DNA from: an uncultured Verrucomicrobiales bacterium
GTDB taxonomy: Bacteria > Verrucomicrobiota > Verrucomicrobiia > Verrucomicrobiales > DEV007
Length of the DNA stretch: 14,407 bases
NCBI GenBank assembly: GCA_937893785.1
Contig: CALCSP010000260.1
Location: forward strand, 1 to 14,407
Direction of reading: 5' to 3'
Position 1 is the first letter of the stretch. Each line of letters starts with the position of its first letter. A program made the translations under genes and the position numbers. Shown one piece after another: positions 1 to 7,511 of this stretch. A model generated the notes under the pieces. It saw only the letters and a program-made list of their open reading frames with translations, did no database searches and was not told the DNA's origin.

Positions 1-1
1 T

Positions 2-838
2 AATGTTGCTCTCCTGCCTTTGTTCCTGAATGTTTCCGCTTTTGGTGACGGGGGTAAGGTGAAAGACCGGATACCATCACCCGGTGATGCGGACTTTCCT
101 CGCCCTTCGCCTAGTGCTCGACACGATCAGAAAGTGAAGGCGGTTAGAAATGGGAGTTACGATGTGGTTCTGGTCGGGGACTCGATCACTCACACACTCG
201 GAGAACTGGGGGGCAAGTATGGGCCGATGAAGGCAGTCTGGAACAGGCACTTCGCTCCCCTCAACGCTATCAACCTAGGATACAATGGTTATCGGACCGA
301 ACAGATCCTCTGGAATCTTCAGAACGGTGAGCTCGACTTCAAGCAAGCACCCAAAGTGTTCGTTCTTCTAATAGGAACCAACAACACGGACGATCGAAAC
401 TTCAAGAAAGTTCACACTGCTGAGCAGGTCTTCGCCGGCACGAAGGCAATCGTGGAAACTATCCGGAAACGTCATCCGGGGACCAAGGTCTTGATTCTGA
501 GGATCTTTCCCCGCGGCGGTGACGATGAGAAGGGCATTAGTCCGCCAGTATTCAATTCGTCAGTTAAGTGTATTGAGACCTGTCGTGGTGCTGGTGAGCT
601 CACCAGTCGGCTGGCTGACGGCAAAAAAGTTTTCTGGATGGACGTCAACCACGTCTTCCTCCAGCCTGATGGTCGCATCAACACGGAATTGATGTGGGAC
701 TTGCTTCATCCCAGCCCCGCAGGAGCCGACCTCTGGGTAAAGACCGTCATGCCAACGCTAAGGAAATTGTTGAGCGGTAAGCCCGTTCCGGCAATCCAGC
801 GGGCAGGAGCAAGTGTGCCATCGCCGCCCGACAATTAG
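2..838 (+). CDS. Secreted SGNH/GDSL-family esterase (5' end cut by window)
   Basis: This is a serine esterase or lipase of the SGNH hydrolase fold, close to the PAF-acetylhydrolase beta/gamma type that is common in PVC bacteria. The frame is open from base 2, so the true start lies before the window; TTG at 20 is only the first possible start inside it. The visible N-terminus (LLPLFLNVSAFG) reads as the end of a signal peptide, so export is likely. Counting from TTG 20, block I is GDSIT with the nucleophile Ser55, block II is NLGYNGYRT with Gly87, block III is GTNN with Asn121, and block V is WDLLHPSPAG with Asp227 and His230. All four SGNH residues are therefore present. The substrate is unknown; small acyl esters such as acetyl groups on glycans are a guess. 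The gene converges on the minus-strand phosphoesterase 96 bp away. Confidence 0.88.
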   Translation, partial: NVALLPLFLNVSAFGDGGKVKDRIPSPGDADFPRPSPSARHDQKVKAVRNGSYDVVLVGDSITHTLGELGGKYGPMKAVWNRHFAPLNAINLGYNGYRTEQILWNLQNGELDFKQAPKVFVLLIGTNNTDDRNFKKVHTAEQVFAGTKAIVETIRKRHPGTKVLILRIFPRGGDDEKGISPPVFNSSVKCIETCRGAGELTSRLADGKKVFWMDVNHVFLQPDGRINTELMWDLLHPSPAGADLWVKTVMPTLRKLLSGKPVPAIQRAGASVPSPPDN

Positions 839-841
839 TTC

Positions 842-858
842 ACTTCCAAGCGGGAAGT
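842..858. other. Small hairpin in the convergent gap
   Basis: A 6-bp perfect stem (ACTTCC / GGAAGT) with a 5-base loop begins 3 bases after the stop of the SGNH gene. It has no following T-tract, so it is not a standard intrinsic terminator. A second short stem, CTCTG/CAGAG at 914-927, lies near the stop of the opposing gene and also lacks a usable U-tract. Both may protect or end the converging transcripts, but this is weak. Confidence 0.2.
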
Positions 859-934
859 AGCAAGAGCGAGATTGACGGTGATGACGCACTCTGGTTTCTT
901 TTTTTGCTTAATTCTCTGGAATCAGAGCTGGTAT

Positions 935-2029
935 CTACTTGGATGGGGTTGTCTTTTCAAACCATCCTGTGGCCTTGGTAACAGCAACAGGTTGTTTGGG
1001 GTTTGCCGACAAGACCAGAGTTCCGGTAACGCGGGGACCGTCGCTTTTGGTTTTCGCTTTGAGCGTGACATTCTCCCTAGGCTTATTCTTCGCACCCCGG
1101 TGTGGATGATCGCCAATATATCCTCCGCTGTAATCAACATCGAACTCCAGCAGTTGCAGGGTCATTTCCGTTGGACGCACTGATCCTCGAAGGTAATTCA
1201 AATCGGTCTGTGTGCCCCAGAGGGCTCCATGCACAATTTGCCAGATTCCATCCTGCTTCTTGACTGTGATACGGTGATGTTCTCCGCACAGATAGACATG
1301 AACTCCGTGTTTCACCATGAGTTTCCACAGGTCCGAATCCGTGCCGCCTTTCAACATGCTCGCGCTGGAATTCTTGCTCCGAACAGGACCGACAATTGGA
1401 AGGTGCCCCTGCACAATGATGAACTCCGCATCTGCATTGGCCTGAAACGTCTTCTCCAGCCAGACTAGCTGCTCTTTACCGACCGTGTATCCAAACCGTT
1501 TTCCTTGATCTTCAAATGTATCAAGAGTGATCACGAGGAGGTTGTCCTTCCGGACGGAGAATGTACGGCCAATATGATTAGCAGGTCCATTTTTTGGCAT
1601 CCCCATCAACCGCGTGAATTGTTCACCAAAGGCCCGTGCGATGTGACCGATCTTTAACCCTCCATCATCTCCATATTCATGATCGCCTGGGGCAACATAA
1701 ACAGTCATCTTGCGATCATCGAAACGCTTCTTGAAACCGGACCAGTATTCTTCCGTTTTCTTTTTTACCTGAGCTTCGTCCTCCCACCAGCGAGCATCCA
1801 TGATGTCGCCCGCATTCAGGGTAAAGTCAGGGCCATCTTTCTGAAGGTGATCAAAAAACCAGTCGAGCGTTTCTTCCCATCCAGGTTGGGGGTTACTGAT
1901 GTTCCAGTTGAAAATGTCAGGGACACTGGTGAATCGAATGTTCTCTGTGCGGCTTTCTTGCACAGGCAGAAAAACACCGCACAAACAAAGGGCGACCATT
2001 TTGAGGTAAAATCGAAGGGAAAAACGCAT
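935..2029 (-). CDS. Secreted calcineurin-like metallophosphoesterase
   Basis: This is a phosphohydrolase of the calcineurin-like dinuclear-metal fold, 364 aa. The ATG at 2029 is preceded by AGAGGA about 11 bases upstream and begins a signal peptide (MRFSLRFYLKMVALCLCGVF), so the enzyme acts outside the cytoplasm. Recognisable metal-site blocks are VPDIFNW (Asp38), AGDIMD (Asp75), PGDHEYGD (Asp116-His117), QGHLP (His209) and CGEHH (His252). Several blocks differ from the canonical DxH, GNHE and GHxH: position two of the first block is not His, Asp replaces the usual Asn at 116, and Glu250 replaces the first His of the last block. Enough ligands remain for an active site, but the substrate (phosphodiester, nucleotide or phospholipid headgroup) cannot be read. 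It is transcribed away from the large plus-strand cluster. Confidence 0.85.
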   Translation of the reverse strand: MRFSLRFYLKMVALCLCGVFLPVQESRTENIRFTSVPDIFNWNISNPQPGWEETLDWFFDHLQKDGPDFTLNAGDIMDARWWEDEAQVKKKTEEYWSGFKKRFDDRKMTVYVAPGDHEYGDDGGLKIGHIARAFGEQFTRLMGMPKNGPANHIGRTFSVRKDNLLVITLDTFEDQGKRFGYTVGKEQLVWLEKTFQANADAEFIIVQGHLPIVGPVRSKNSSASMLKGGTDSDLWKLMVKHGVHVYLCGEHHRITVKKQDGIWQIVHGALWGTQTDLNYLRGSVRPTEMTLQLLEFDVDYSGGYIGDHPHRGAKNKPRENVTLKAKTKSDGPRVTGTLVLSANPKQPVAVTKATGWFEKTTPSK

Positions 2030-2074
2030 CTAAAAATCTTTCCTCTAACTCCAGTTAAAGTCAATACACCCTTG

Positions 2075-2080
2075 ATTATA
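2075..2080 (-). promoter_or_regulatory. Candidate -10 box for the metallophosphoesterase
   Basis: A perfect TATAAT reads on the minus strand about 45 bases upstream of the phosphoesterase ATG, implying a leader of roughly 38 nt that contains the AGAGGA ribosome site. I see no good -35 hexamer 16-18 bases upstream, so the promoter call rests on the -10 box and its position. Confidence 0.35.
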
Positions 2081-2093
2081 CTGTAAATATTTC

Positions 2094-2120
2094 CTGCCGG
2101 TCTGCTAGCAGGAACACCGG
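2094..2120. promoter_or_regulatory. Nested inverted repeat in divergent intergenic region
   Basis: The gap between the divergent phosphoesterase and DUF1592 genes contains the perfect 10-bp palindrome CTGCTAGCAG (2102-2111), flanked by CCGGT (2097-2101) and ACCGG (2116-2120), which pair with each other. CCTGC (2094-2098) can pair alternatively with GCAGG (2108-2112). Its place just upstream of the TATAAT of the minus-strand gene suits an operator for one or both divergent genes. The function is inferred from symmetry and position only. Confidence 0.3.
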
Positions 2121-2238
2121 ATGGGGTGCGTGCTCAAGAGAAGACGGCAGGCGTTTTCGTGAGCGTAAGGGATACTGCTGTATTTTCTGCGTAAGCTGTT
2201 GAAGTAGATTAACGAAGGTGCGAGAATGCCAGCACTAC

Positions 2239-4338
2239 ATGATGAGGTGGCAGACATTAGTTTATTGGATTGCCGTAATGGTGTGTTGGAGTCCGCTTGG
2301 CGCAAAGCCTGCGGATGACAAGGTCTTTGCCGATCTGATTCAACCGGTTTTTCAGCAAAGCTGTGTGAAGTGCCACGGTCAGGACGGTAAGGTGAAGGGC
2401 AAGGTGAACCTGATCAAGATTAAGGGAGTTGATGATCTTCTCTCTGATCTGGATCAGTTGCAGGACATCCTAGATGTGCTTGATGAGCATGAGATGCCGC
2501 CGGAGAAGGAGCCGGATCTGGAGCCGGATCTGCGCAATCAAATGGTGCTCGAGTTGCAGAAAATCCTCAATAAGGGAGCGGTTGCCAGCCGTGGATATGC
2601 GCCTACACCCATCCGTAGAATGAATCGCTTTCAATACAATAATGCGGTCATGGATTTACTGAAGCTTAAGGTTGTGGTGTTTCCATTGCCAGAGAGGATG
2701 ATGCGGGACCGTTCCGGATATTTCCGCCCGGAAACCGGCAAGATGCCCAAGGAAGTGGTAGTCAGCAGTCGGCAGCTGGGTAAATCCGCACTCATTGAGC
2801 CACGATTAGCCGGGGTGGGGCCCTTTCCCCAGGATCTGCGTGCCGAGCATGGTTATGACAATCGGGGTGATCACCTGACACTCTCACCCATGCTAATGGA
2901 CGCTTTCTTTAAGCTTGGCCGCCGCATCGTGCAGAGCTCAAATTTTGACAAGCGTTTCGTGGGAATTTGGCAGGAATTTTTTGTCCCTCCTGCCAAGGCG
3001 GCACAACTTGATGAAGAGGTGCGCAAACGCCTAACTATTTTCCTGCGCAGGGCATTTCGTAGGCCTGCGGAAGAAGATGTTTTAGAGCGATATGTCAACT
3101 ACGTGACCGGACAGGTTAAGTCGGGCAAGGAATTTACCGAGGCTATGAAGGAGGTTGTCTCGGCGGTGCTGGCCTCACCGCAGTTCCTTTACTTGTATGA
3201 TAAGCCGGCGGACGGGCAGAAAATCGAGCCACTGGAAGGATACGAATTGGCTTCTCGTTTGTCTTTCTTCCTGTGGGGCAGTATTCCCGATGACAAGCTG
3301 CTTGAGCTGGCCGGGAATGGACAGTTAAACGATAAGGAAGTTCTTAAGGGGCAGGTAAGCCGCATGTTGCTCGATCGTAAACTCAAGCGGTTTTGCGACA
3401 GCTTTCCTTCCCAGTGGCTGCAGCTGGAGCGCATTATCTCATCGATTCCTGATGAGAAGATTTTCAGTGACTTCTACTATGCGCCTCCTAATTATCGTAC
3501 CAGCATGGACATGATGATGGAGCCGTTGTTGCTTTTTGAAACGGTGCTAATCGAAAATCGTTCCATTCTGGAGTTTATTGATTCCGATTTTACCTACAGA
3601 ACACCGCGCCTGCGCAAGTGGCATGGCGAGCCGACCAAGGAGAGACTTGGCGGTCCGGTCACTCTGCATTTTAAGCGGCAGCCGGTATCCGATAAGCGCC
3701 AGGGCGGCATGATTACCAATGCGGCGGTGATGACAATGACTTCAGGTCCGAGTGAGACCAAGCCAATTACCCGTGGGGCATGGATTGCCGGGGTGATATT
3801 CAATGATCCGCCGGAGCCTCCACCTGCCGATGTGCCTCCGTTTGATGAGGAGGAGAAAGAGTCCAAGAACCTGACTTTACGAGAGCGGTTTGCTGCTCAT
3901 CGGGAACGGGCTGATTGCGCAGGTTGCCATGAACAACTCGACCCCCTTGGATTTGTTCTGGAGAATTTTGATGCCGTTGGGCGTTGGCGTGAGCGCTATG
4001 AGAACGGACGTGAGGTGGATTCCTCGGGGACACTTTTTCGCAAATACAAGTTCAAGGATGTCGTCGATTTCAAAAAGGCGATTCTGGCCGAGAAGGACAG
4101 GTTTACCCGTGCTTTTTCTGAGCACCTGCTTTCTTTTGCCCTTGGGCGTGAACTAACTCCTTCAGACTTGCCGGCAATTGATGCCATAGTTGCGGGAGGG
4201 ATTGCGGCAGATTACAGTATCAAGGAATTGATCCACGGTGTCACGCAAAGTGGACCGTTTGTTAGTAAACCGATGGCTATTTCACAAAAAACGGCCTCGT
4301 CCGGACACTCAAATTCGGTTAGGGTAAAGGGAGAATAA
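2239..4338 (+). CDS. Secreted PVC-type cytochrome c-like protein (DUF1587/1595/1592/1588/1585)
   Basis: This is a large exported protein of the planctomycete-type cytochrome family, about 699 aa. I prefer ATG 2239 (or 2242), which opens a hydrophobic signal peptide (MMRWQTLVYWIAVMVCW). GTG 2218 is an alternative with no well-placed ribosome site. Residues from ATG 2239: an N-terminal PSCyt1 domain with haem motif CVKCH (Cys42, Cys45, His46); then DUF1587 (RRMNRFQYNNAVMDLL); DUF1595 (FLRRAFRRPAEEDVLERY); DUF1592 (ASPQFLYLYD and YELASRLSFFLWGSIPDD); DUF1588 with a second CxxCH (Cys560, Cys563, His564) followed by LDPLGFVLENFDAVGRW; and C-terminal DUF1585. Two CxxCH sites suggest covalent haem and electron transfer outside the cytoplasm, though no reaction is established for the family. 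The stop codon overlaps the start of the DUF1552 gene by one base, the usual pairing for these two families. Confidence 0.9.
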   Translation: MMRWQTLVYWIAVMVCWSPLGAKPADDKVFADLIQPVFQQSCVKCHGQDGKVKGKVNLIKIKGVDDLLSDLDQLQDILDVLDEHEMPPEKEPDLEPDLRNQMVLELQKILNKGAVASRGYAPTPIRRMNRFQYNNAVMDLLKLKVVVFPLPERMMRDRSGYFRPETGKMPKEVVVSSRQLGKSALIEPRLAGVGPFPQDLRAEHGYDNRGDHLTLSPMLMDAFFKLGRRIVQSSNFDKRFVGIWQEFFVPPAKAAQLDEEVRKRLTIFLRRAFRRPAEEDVLERYVNYVTGQVKSGKEFTEAMKEVVSAVLASPQFLYLYDKPADGQKIEPLEGYELASRLSFFLWGSIPDDKLLELAGNGQLNDKEVLKGQVSRMLLDRKLKRFCDSFPSQWLQLERIISSIPDEKIFSDFYYAPPNYRTSMDMMMEPLLLFETVLIENRSILEFIDSDFTYRTPRLRKWHGEPTKERLGGPVTLHFKRQPVSDKRQGGMITNAAVMTMTSGPSETKPITRGAWIAGVIFNDPPEPPPADVPPFDEEEKESKNLTLRERFAAHRERADCAGCHEQLDPLGFVLENFDAVGRWRERYENGREVDSSGTLFRKYKFKDVVDFKKAILAEKDRFTRAFSEHLLSFALGRELTPSDLPAIDAIVAGGIAADYSIKELIHGVTQSGPFVSKPMAISQKTASSGHSNSVRVKGE

Positions 4339-5735
4339 TGACGCATACCTCACGACGATCTTTTTTACGTGGCATGGGCGGAGCTACCATGGCTCTGCCA
4401 TGGATGGAGAGTTTCAGCAAGAATTTAGGCAAGGCGGAGCCTGCAAAGCGGATTGCTTGGTTTTATGTTCCGATCGGTGTTGTCCGCCGCGGGTTCTTTC
4501 CAGGTGAGGCAGAAGCGGGAATTCCGAAATTTACCGGCAGCCGTAAGAGGATGGCAGAGGGCGTTAGGCAGATTCCTCTTGGAGTGCGCCCGCTCGAGTT
4601 GACACCCACCATGCAGCCCCTTGAGAGGATGAGGGATAAGGTGACGCTGATCACCGGAATGGACCGCACCTTTCAGCCGGGTACTGATGTACATGCGCAG
4701 TGTGCCTCTTGTTTTCTGACCAGCGCAAGTGCCTATGCCGTGACCCATTCCCCGTATCCGCTGGCCCGCAGCCTCGATCACGTGGTTGCCGATGTCATTG
4801 GGGGCGATACCCCTTTCCGCACTCTTGAGTTCAGCTGTAACAGTCACAAGGACAATAAGGAGTCCATGTATTTTGATAACATTTCATGGTATGGCACCGG
4901 GCACGTGGCTCCCTCCTTACGTGATCCACGCAAAGCTTACCGGCGCTTGTTCGGAACCAAGGAGATCAGTGCTTACCGTAATATCACTGACCTTGTATTG
5001 GAGGATGCCCGTTCACTTAAGCGACGTCTTGGTTATAGCGACCAACAGAAGTTCAGTGAATATTTTGATTCTATTCGCACTATTGAGGAACAAACCGAAA
5101 AACTCGACAAAATGCGAGGCCAGTTGGCAAAGGCCAATATCGATGAACCCCCAGAGGCACGTCTGCCTCGTGGTGAATATATCCGCCTGATGGGTGATTT
5201 GATGGTGGTGGCACTGCAGACCGGGCTGACCAATGTCGCGACTTTTATGGTTGGTCCTGAGCGATGGGATACCCCATATTTGTTCGAGAGCCTCTTCGAG
5301 AAACCTCGCAGCCATCACGGTATGTCTCATAACCAAGGCAAATACATCGATGACTTGCTTAAGGTTGACCGTTTCCACATGGAGCAATTTGCCTATTTGC
5401 TTAATAAGATGGACAACATCAGGGAGGCAAATGGAACTTCTCTCCTAGATAATACGATTTTCACCTATGGCTCCGGTCTTGGAGATGGTTCCACGCATCA
5501 ATACGGTGCCTTGCCGATTATTGTAGCAGGCTCTGGAGGTGGCAGGTTGACTATGGGTAAGCATATTAACCTTTCAGCAAACTCCGGACCGGTTCCCAAG
5601 GAGGATGGTAAATACAAGAAGCTGGAGGGTGGCACACCGCTGGCCAACCTCTGGTTGACCCAGGCACAGGTCATGGGATTAAAGGATGAACGGTTTGCCG
5701 ACAGCACGGGCACCGTGTCACAATTGATGGCTTGA
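4338..5735 (+). CDS. Tat-exported DUF1552 protein, partner of the DUF1592 protein
   Basis: DUF1552 family protein, 465 aa, a normal length for the family. Its function is unknown; it is nearly always encoded next to a DUF1592/PSCyt protein. The ATG at 4338 shares its first base with the TAA of the upstream gene, and an AGGGAGA run lies just before it, so translation is probably coupled and stoichiometric. The N-terminus (MTHTSRRSFLRGMGG, then a hydrophobic ALPWMESF run) is a twin-arginine signal with Arg6-Arg7, implying export in folded form, often a sign of a cofactor or of assembly before export. The C-terminal half has the family-like stretches TIFTYGSGLGDGSTHQYG and LPIIVAGSGGGRL, which recall the alkaline-phosphatase/sulfatase-like (DUF1501) fold group. 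That fold assignment is from memory of the motif style and is less sure than the family name. Confidence 0.88.
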   Translation: MTHTSRRSFLRGMGGATMALPWMESFSKNLGKAEPAKRIAWFYVPIGVVRRGFFPGEAEAGIPKFTGSRKRMAEGVRQIPLGVRPLELTPTMQPLERMRDKVTLITGMDRTFQPGTDVHAQCASCFLTSASAYAVTHSPYPLARSLDHVVADVIGGDTPFRTLEFSCNSHKDNKESMYFDNISWYGTGHVAPSLRDPRKAYRRLFGTKEISAYRNITDLVLEDARSLKRRLGYSDQQKFSEYFDSIRTIEEQTEKLDKMRGQLAKANIDEPPEARLPRGEYIRLMGDLMVVALQTGLTNVATFMVGPERWDTPYLFESLFEKPRSHHGMSHNQGKYIDDLLKVDRFHMEQFAYLLNKMDNIREANGTSLLDNTIFTYGSGLGDGSTHQYGALPIIVAGSGGGRLTMGKHINLSANSGPVPKEDGKYKKLEGGTPLANLWLTQAQVMGLKDERFADSTGTVSQLMA

Positions 5736-5775
5736 ACGGAGTTTTGACCCTCTTACACGAGGAGTATCCGTGGGA

Positions 5776-5803
5776 TTGTCGCAGGAGACACAAGGCATAT
5801 ATT
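5776..5803 (+). promoter_or_regulatory. Candidate sigma70-like promoter before the sulfatase
   Basis: TTGTCG (5776-5781) and TATATT (5798-5803) are separated by 16 bases and lie just upstream of the sulfatase ATG at 5819. The expected leader would be only about 9 nt. The match to TTGACA is 4 of 6 and to TATAAT 5 of 6. If real, the sulfatase and the small membrane gene after it could be transcribed independently of the DUF1592/DUF1552 pair. Confidence 0.28.
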
Positions 5804-5818
5804 GTTTAGATAAAAATC

Positions 5819-7108
5819 ATGAAAATAATATTGATATCCCTGTTGGCATTTTCCGCGGTGGGCACTCGGGCGGATCAGGAGGCCTTAAAGCCAAATATTT
5901 TGATCATTTTCACGGATGATCAGGGGTATGCGGATCTGGCGTGCTACGGGAACACGAAGAACAAGACACCAAGGCTGGATCAACTGGCTAGGGAAGGCAC
6001 GCGCTTTACTTCCTTTTATTCCCAAACGGTGTGCGGCCCGTCTCGATCGGCTTTGCTTACCGGTCGGCAACCCATTCGTAGTGGCGGCTGGGGCATGCCT
6101 GCTGCCGAGGTGACGTGGGCGGAACTGGTCAGCGAGGCAGGTTACCAGACTGCCTGTGTCGGGAAATGGGATGTCTCCAATCGTAAGCCAATCATCCCAC
6201 GAATGCCCAATGCCCAGGGGTTTGATTACTATTTCGGTGCATTGGGTGCCAATGATAACGGCACGGTGCATTTTCATGAGAACAACAAGGCTGCCGGTAG
6301 CACCAGAGATATGGGTAGCCTGACGCGTCTCTACACCGATAAGTCGATTGATTTTCTGAAAAACAGGCGTGACCCAAAGAAGCCTTTCGTACTTTATCTG
6401 GCCCACACCATGATGCACACCATCATTGATGCCTCCGACAAGTTTCGCGGTAAGTCGGCAGGCGGTCTCTACGGTGATGTGGTTGAGGAGTTTGATTATG
6501 AAACCGGTCGCTTACTAGATGTATTGGATGAACTGAAGCTATCCGGGGATACGCTAGTGATATACACCAGTGACAATGGTCCTTGGAATCAGGACAGGTA
6601 TACCAAGCGTAAGAAAGGTCACCCGAAAGACTCCATTTTCTGGGGAGAAGCGGGTCCACTTCGTAACGGTAAGGGGTCACCCTATGAGGCCGGTTATCGC
6701 CTTCCCTGTATTGTGCGCTGGCCAGGAAAGGTTCCCGCTGATCGAGTTAATGACGCAATCTTTGCCACAATTGATTTTATGCCGACCTTTGCCAAGCTTT
6801 GTGGGTTTACCGTGCCGCGAGATCGGCACATTGATGGCATTGATCAATCGGGTTTGCTACTCGGTCAGCGTGAAACAGGGCGAGAATACTTTTATTTTCA
6901 TAATGCCGGTGTGCGGAGGGGCAAGTGGAAGTATCTGAAGCCCAATGCGCATTTTCATGGCTATGCGGTGGAGGAAGGACGCAAGAAAGTTGATGAACTA
7001 TATGACCTAGATTCGGATCTCGGGGAAACCACCAATCTTGCTGATCAGCATCCTAAGGTTGTTTCAGAATTGAAGAAATTGATGGAAGAGATTGCCAAAT
7101 GGAAATAA
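5819..7108 (+). CDS. Secreted sulfatase (S1 formylglycine type)
   Basis: Sulfatase of the alkaline-phosphatase superfamily, 429 aa, hydrolysing a sulfate ester on an unknown substrate, plausibly a sulfated glycan. The N-terminus (MKIILISLLAFSAVGTRA) is a Sec signal peptide. Metal ligands: Asp33-Asp34 in IIFTDDQGYADL and Asp252-Asn253 in YTSDNGPW. The maturation motif is CGPSRSALLTGR; Cys72 would be converted to formylglycine by a separate maturase, which is not in this window. The conserved GKWHLG block reads GKWDVS here, so Lys116 is kept but Asp118 stands where His is usual. The C-terminal half has GKGSPYEAGYRLPCIVRWPG and a normal ending. There is no clear ribosome site before ATG 5819. 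The 3' end overlaps the next small gene by 10 bases. Family assignment is sure; the substrate and the effect of the His-to-Asp change are not. Confidence 0.92.
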   Translation: MKIILISLLAFSAVGTRADQEALKPNILIIFTDDQGYADLACYGNTKNKTPRLDQLAREGTRFTSFYSQTVCGPSRSALLTGRQPIRSGGWGMPAAEVTWAELVSEAGYQTACVGKWDVSNRKPIIPRMPNAQGFDYYFGALGANDNGTVHFHENNKAAGSTRDMGSLTRLYTDKSIDFLKNRRDPKKPFVLYLAHTMMHTIIDASDKFRGKSAGGLYGDVVEEFDYETGRLLDVLDELKLSGDTLVIYTSDNGPWNQDRYTKRKKGHPKDSIFWGEAGPLRNGKGSPYEAGYRLPCIVRWPGKVPADRVNDAIFATIDFMPTFAKLCGFTVPRDRHIDGIDQSGLLLGQRETGREYFYFHNAGVRRGKWKYLKPNAHFHGYAVEEGRKKVDELYDLDSDLGETTNLADQHPKVVSELKKLMEEIAKWK

Positions 7109-7353
7109 CGCTTAAGCAAGCCCGCAGCTTTTTGGGTTGGTGCACAGTCATTAATTTTGGATTCATGCTCTATTGGATCCTTATTCTTGTTTTCGCGCAC
7201 GACTTTGCTTTCAAGTTGCATACGCAATGGTTCAAAATTTCCATGGAGAGATTTGATGAAATTCACTACACAATGATTGCCGGTTACAAGCTGTTGGTGA
7301 TGTTCTTCAACTTTATTCCTTACCTGATTTTGCGGTTGGTTAAATTTGATTAG
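7099..7353 (+). CDS. Small two-helix membrane protein, DUF6868-like
   Basis: An 84-aa protein with two predicted transmembrane helices: about residues 11-33 (FLGWCTVINFGFMLYWILILVF) and about 62-80 (YKLLVMFFNFIPYLILRLV), joined by a polar segment containing HTQWFKISMERFDEIHY. This pattern matches what I recall of DUF6868, a small inner-membrane family of unknown function common in PVC and some proteobacterial genomes. ATG 7099 lies inside the last codons of the sulfatase (10-base overlap, different frame), so expression is probably coupled to it. Several His and aromatic residues sit in the loop, but no known cofactor motif is visible. I do not assign a function. Confidence 0.75.
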   Translation: MEITLKQARSFLGWCTVINFGFMLYWILILVFAHDFAFKLHTQWFKISMERFDEIHYTMIAGYKLLVMFFNFIPYLILRLVKFD

Positions 7354-7380
7354 GTAGTTGCAATGCGGCTGGTTTATGGC

Positions 7381-7402
7381 GCAATGAGTTTATTGCTATT
7401 TT
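7381..7402 (+). terminator. Weak intrinsic terminator candidate
   Basis: GCAAT (7381-7385) and ATTGC (7392-7396) form a 5-bp stem with a 6-base loop, followed by TATTTT, about 28 bases after the stop of the small membrane gene. The stem is short and AT-rich, so termination would be partial at best. Confidence 0.2.
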
Positions 7403-7442
7403 GGCTTCTGAGATCGCTTTCAGGTTGGAATGCAAAGGAGAT

Positions 7443-7511
7443 ATGGATTTAGTGCTGTCTTTATGGTTCAATACTGAATCCAAAATGAACCAATGCTTGC
7501 TAGGGAATTAG
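7443..7511 (+). CDS. Possible 22-residue leader ORF ahead of dld
   Basis: The best-looking ribosome site in this gap, AAAGGAG (7434-7440), precedes ATG 7443 rather than the dld ATG at 7493. The frame encodes MDLVLSLWFNTESKMNQCLL plus two residues and stops at TAG 7509-7511, 19 bases inside dld in another frame. The spacing to the ATG is short (2 bases). The dld ATG itself has no visible ribosome site, so translation of this mini-ORF could deliver ribosomes to dld. No homology is recognisable, and it may be a chance ORF. Confidence 0.25.
   Translation: MDLVLSLWFNTESKMNQCLLGN

Noticed and set aside
1679..2086. Plus-strand open frame of 135 codons
   Set aside because: It is a shadow on the opposite strand of the metallophosphoesterase, which has a signal peptide and metal-site motifs; this frame has none.
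2165..2200. Possible promoter for the DUF1592 gene around TATTTT near 2180
   Set aside because: No acceptable -35 at proper spacing, and AT-rich hexamers like this are common; not enough to call.
4425..4847. Minus-strand open frame of 140 codons
   Set aside because: It lies entirely inside the DUF1552 gene on the opposite strand and has no recognisable domain.
5885..6418. Minus-strand open frame of 177 codons
   Set aside because: It is antisense to the catalytic half of the sulfatase, and its composition is that of a mirror frame without family motifs.
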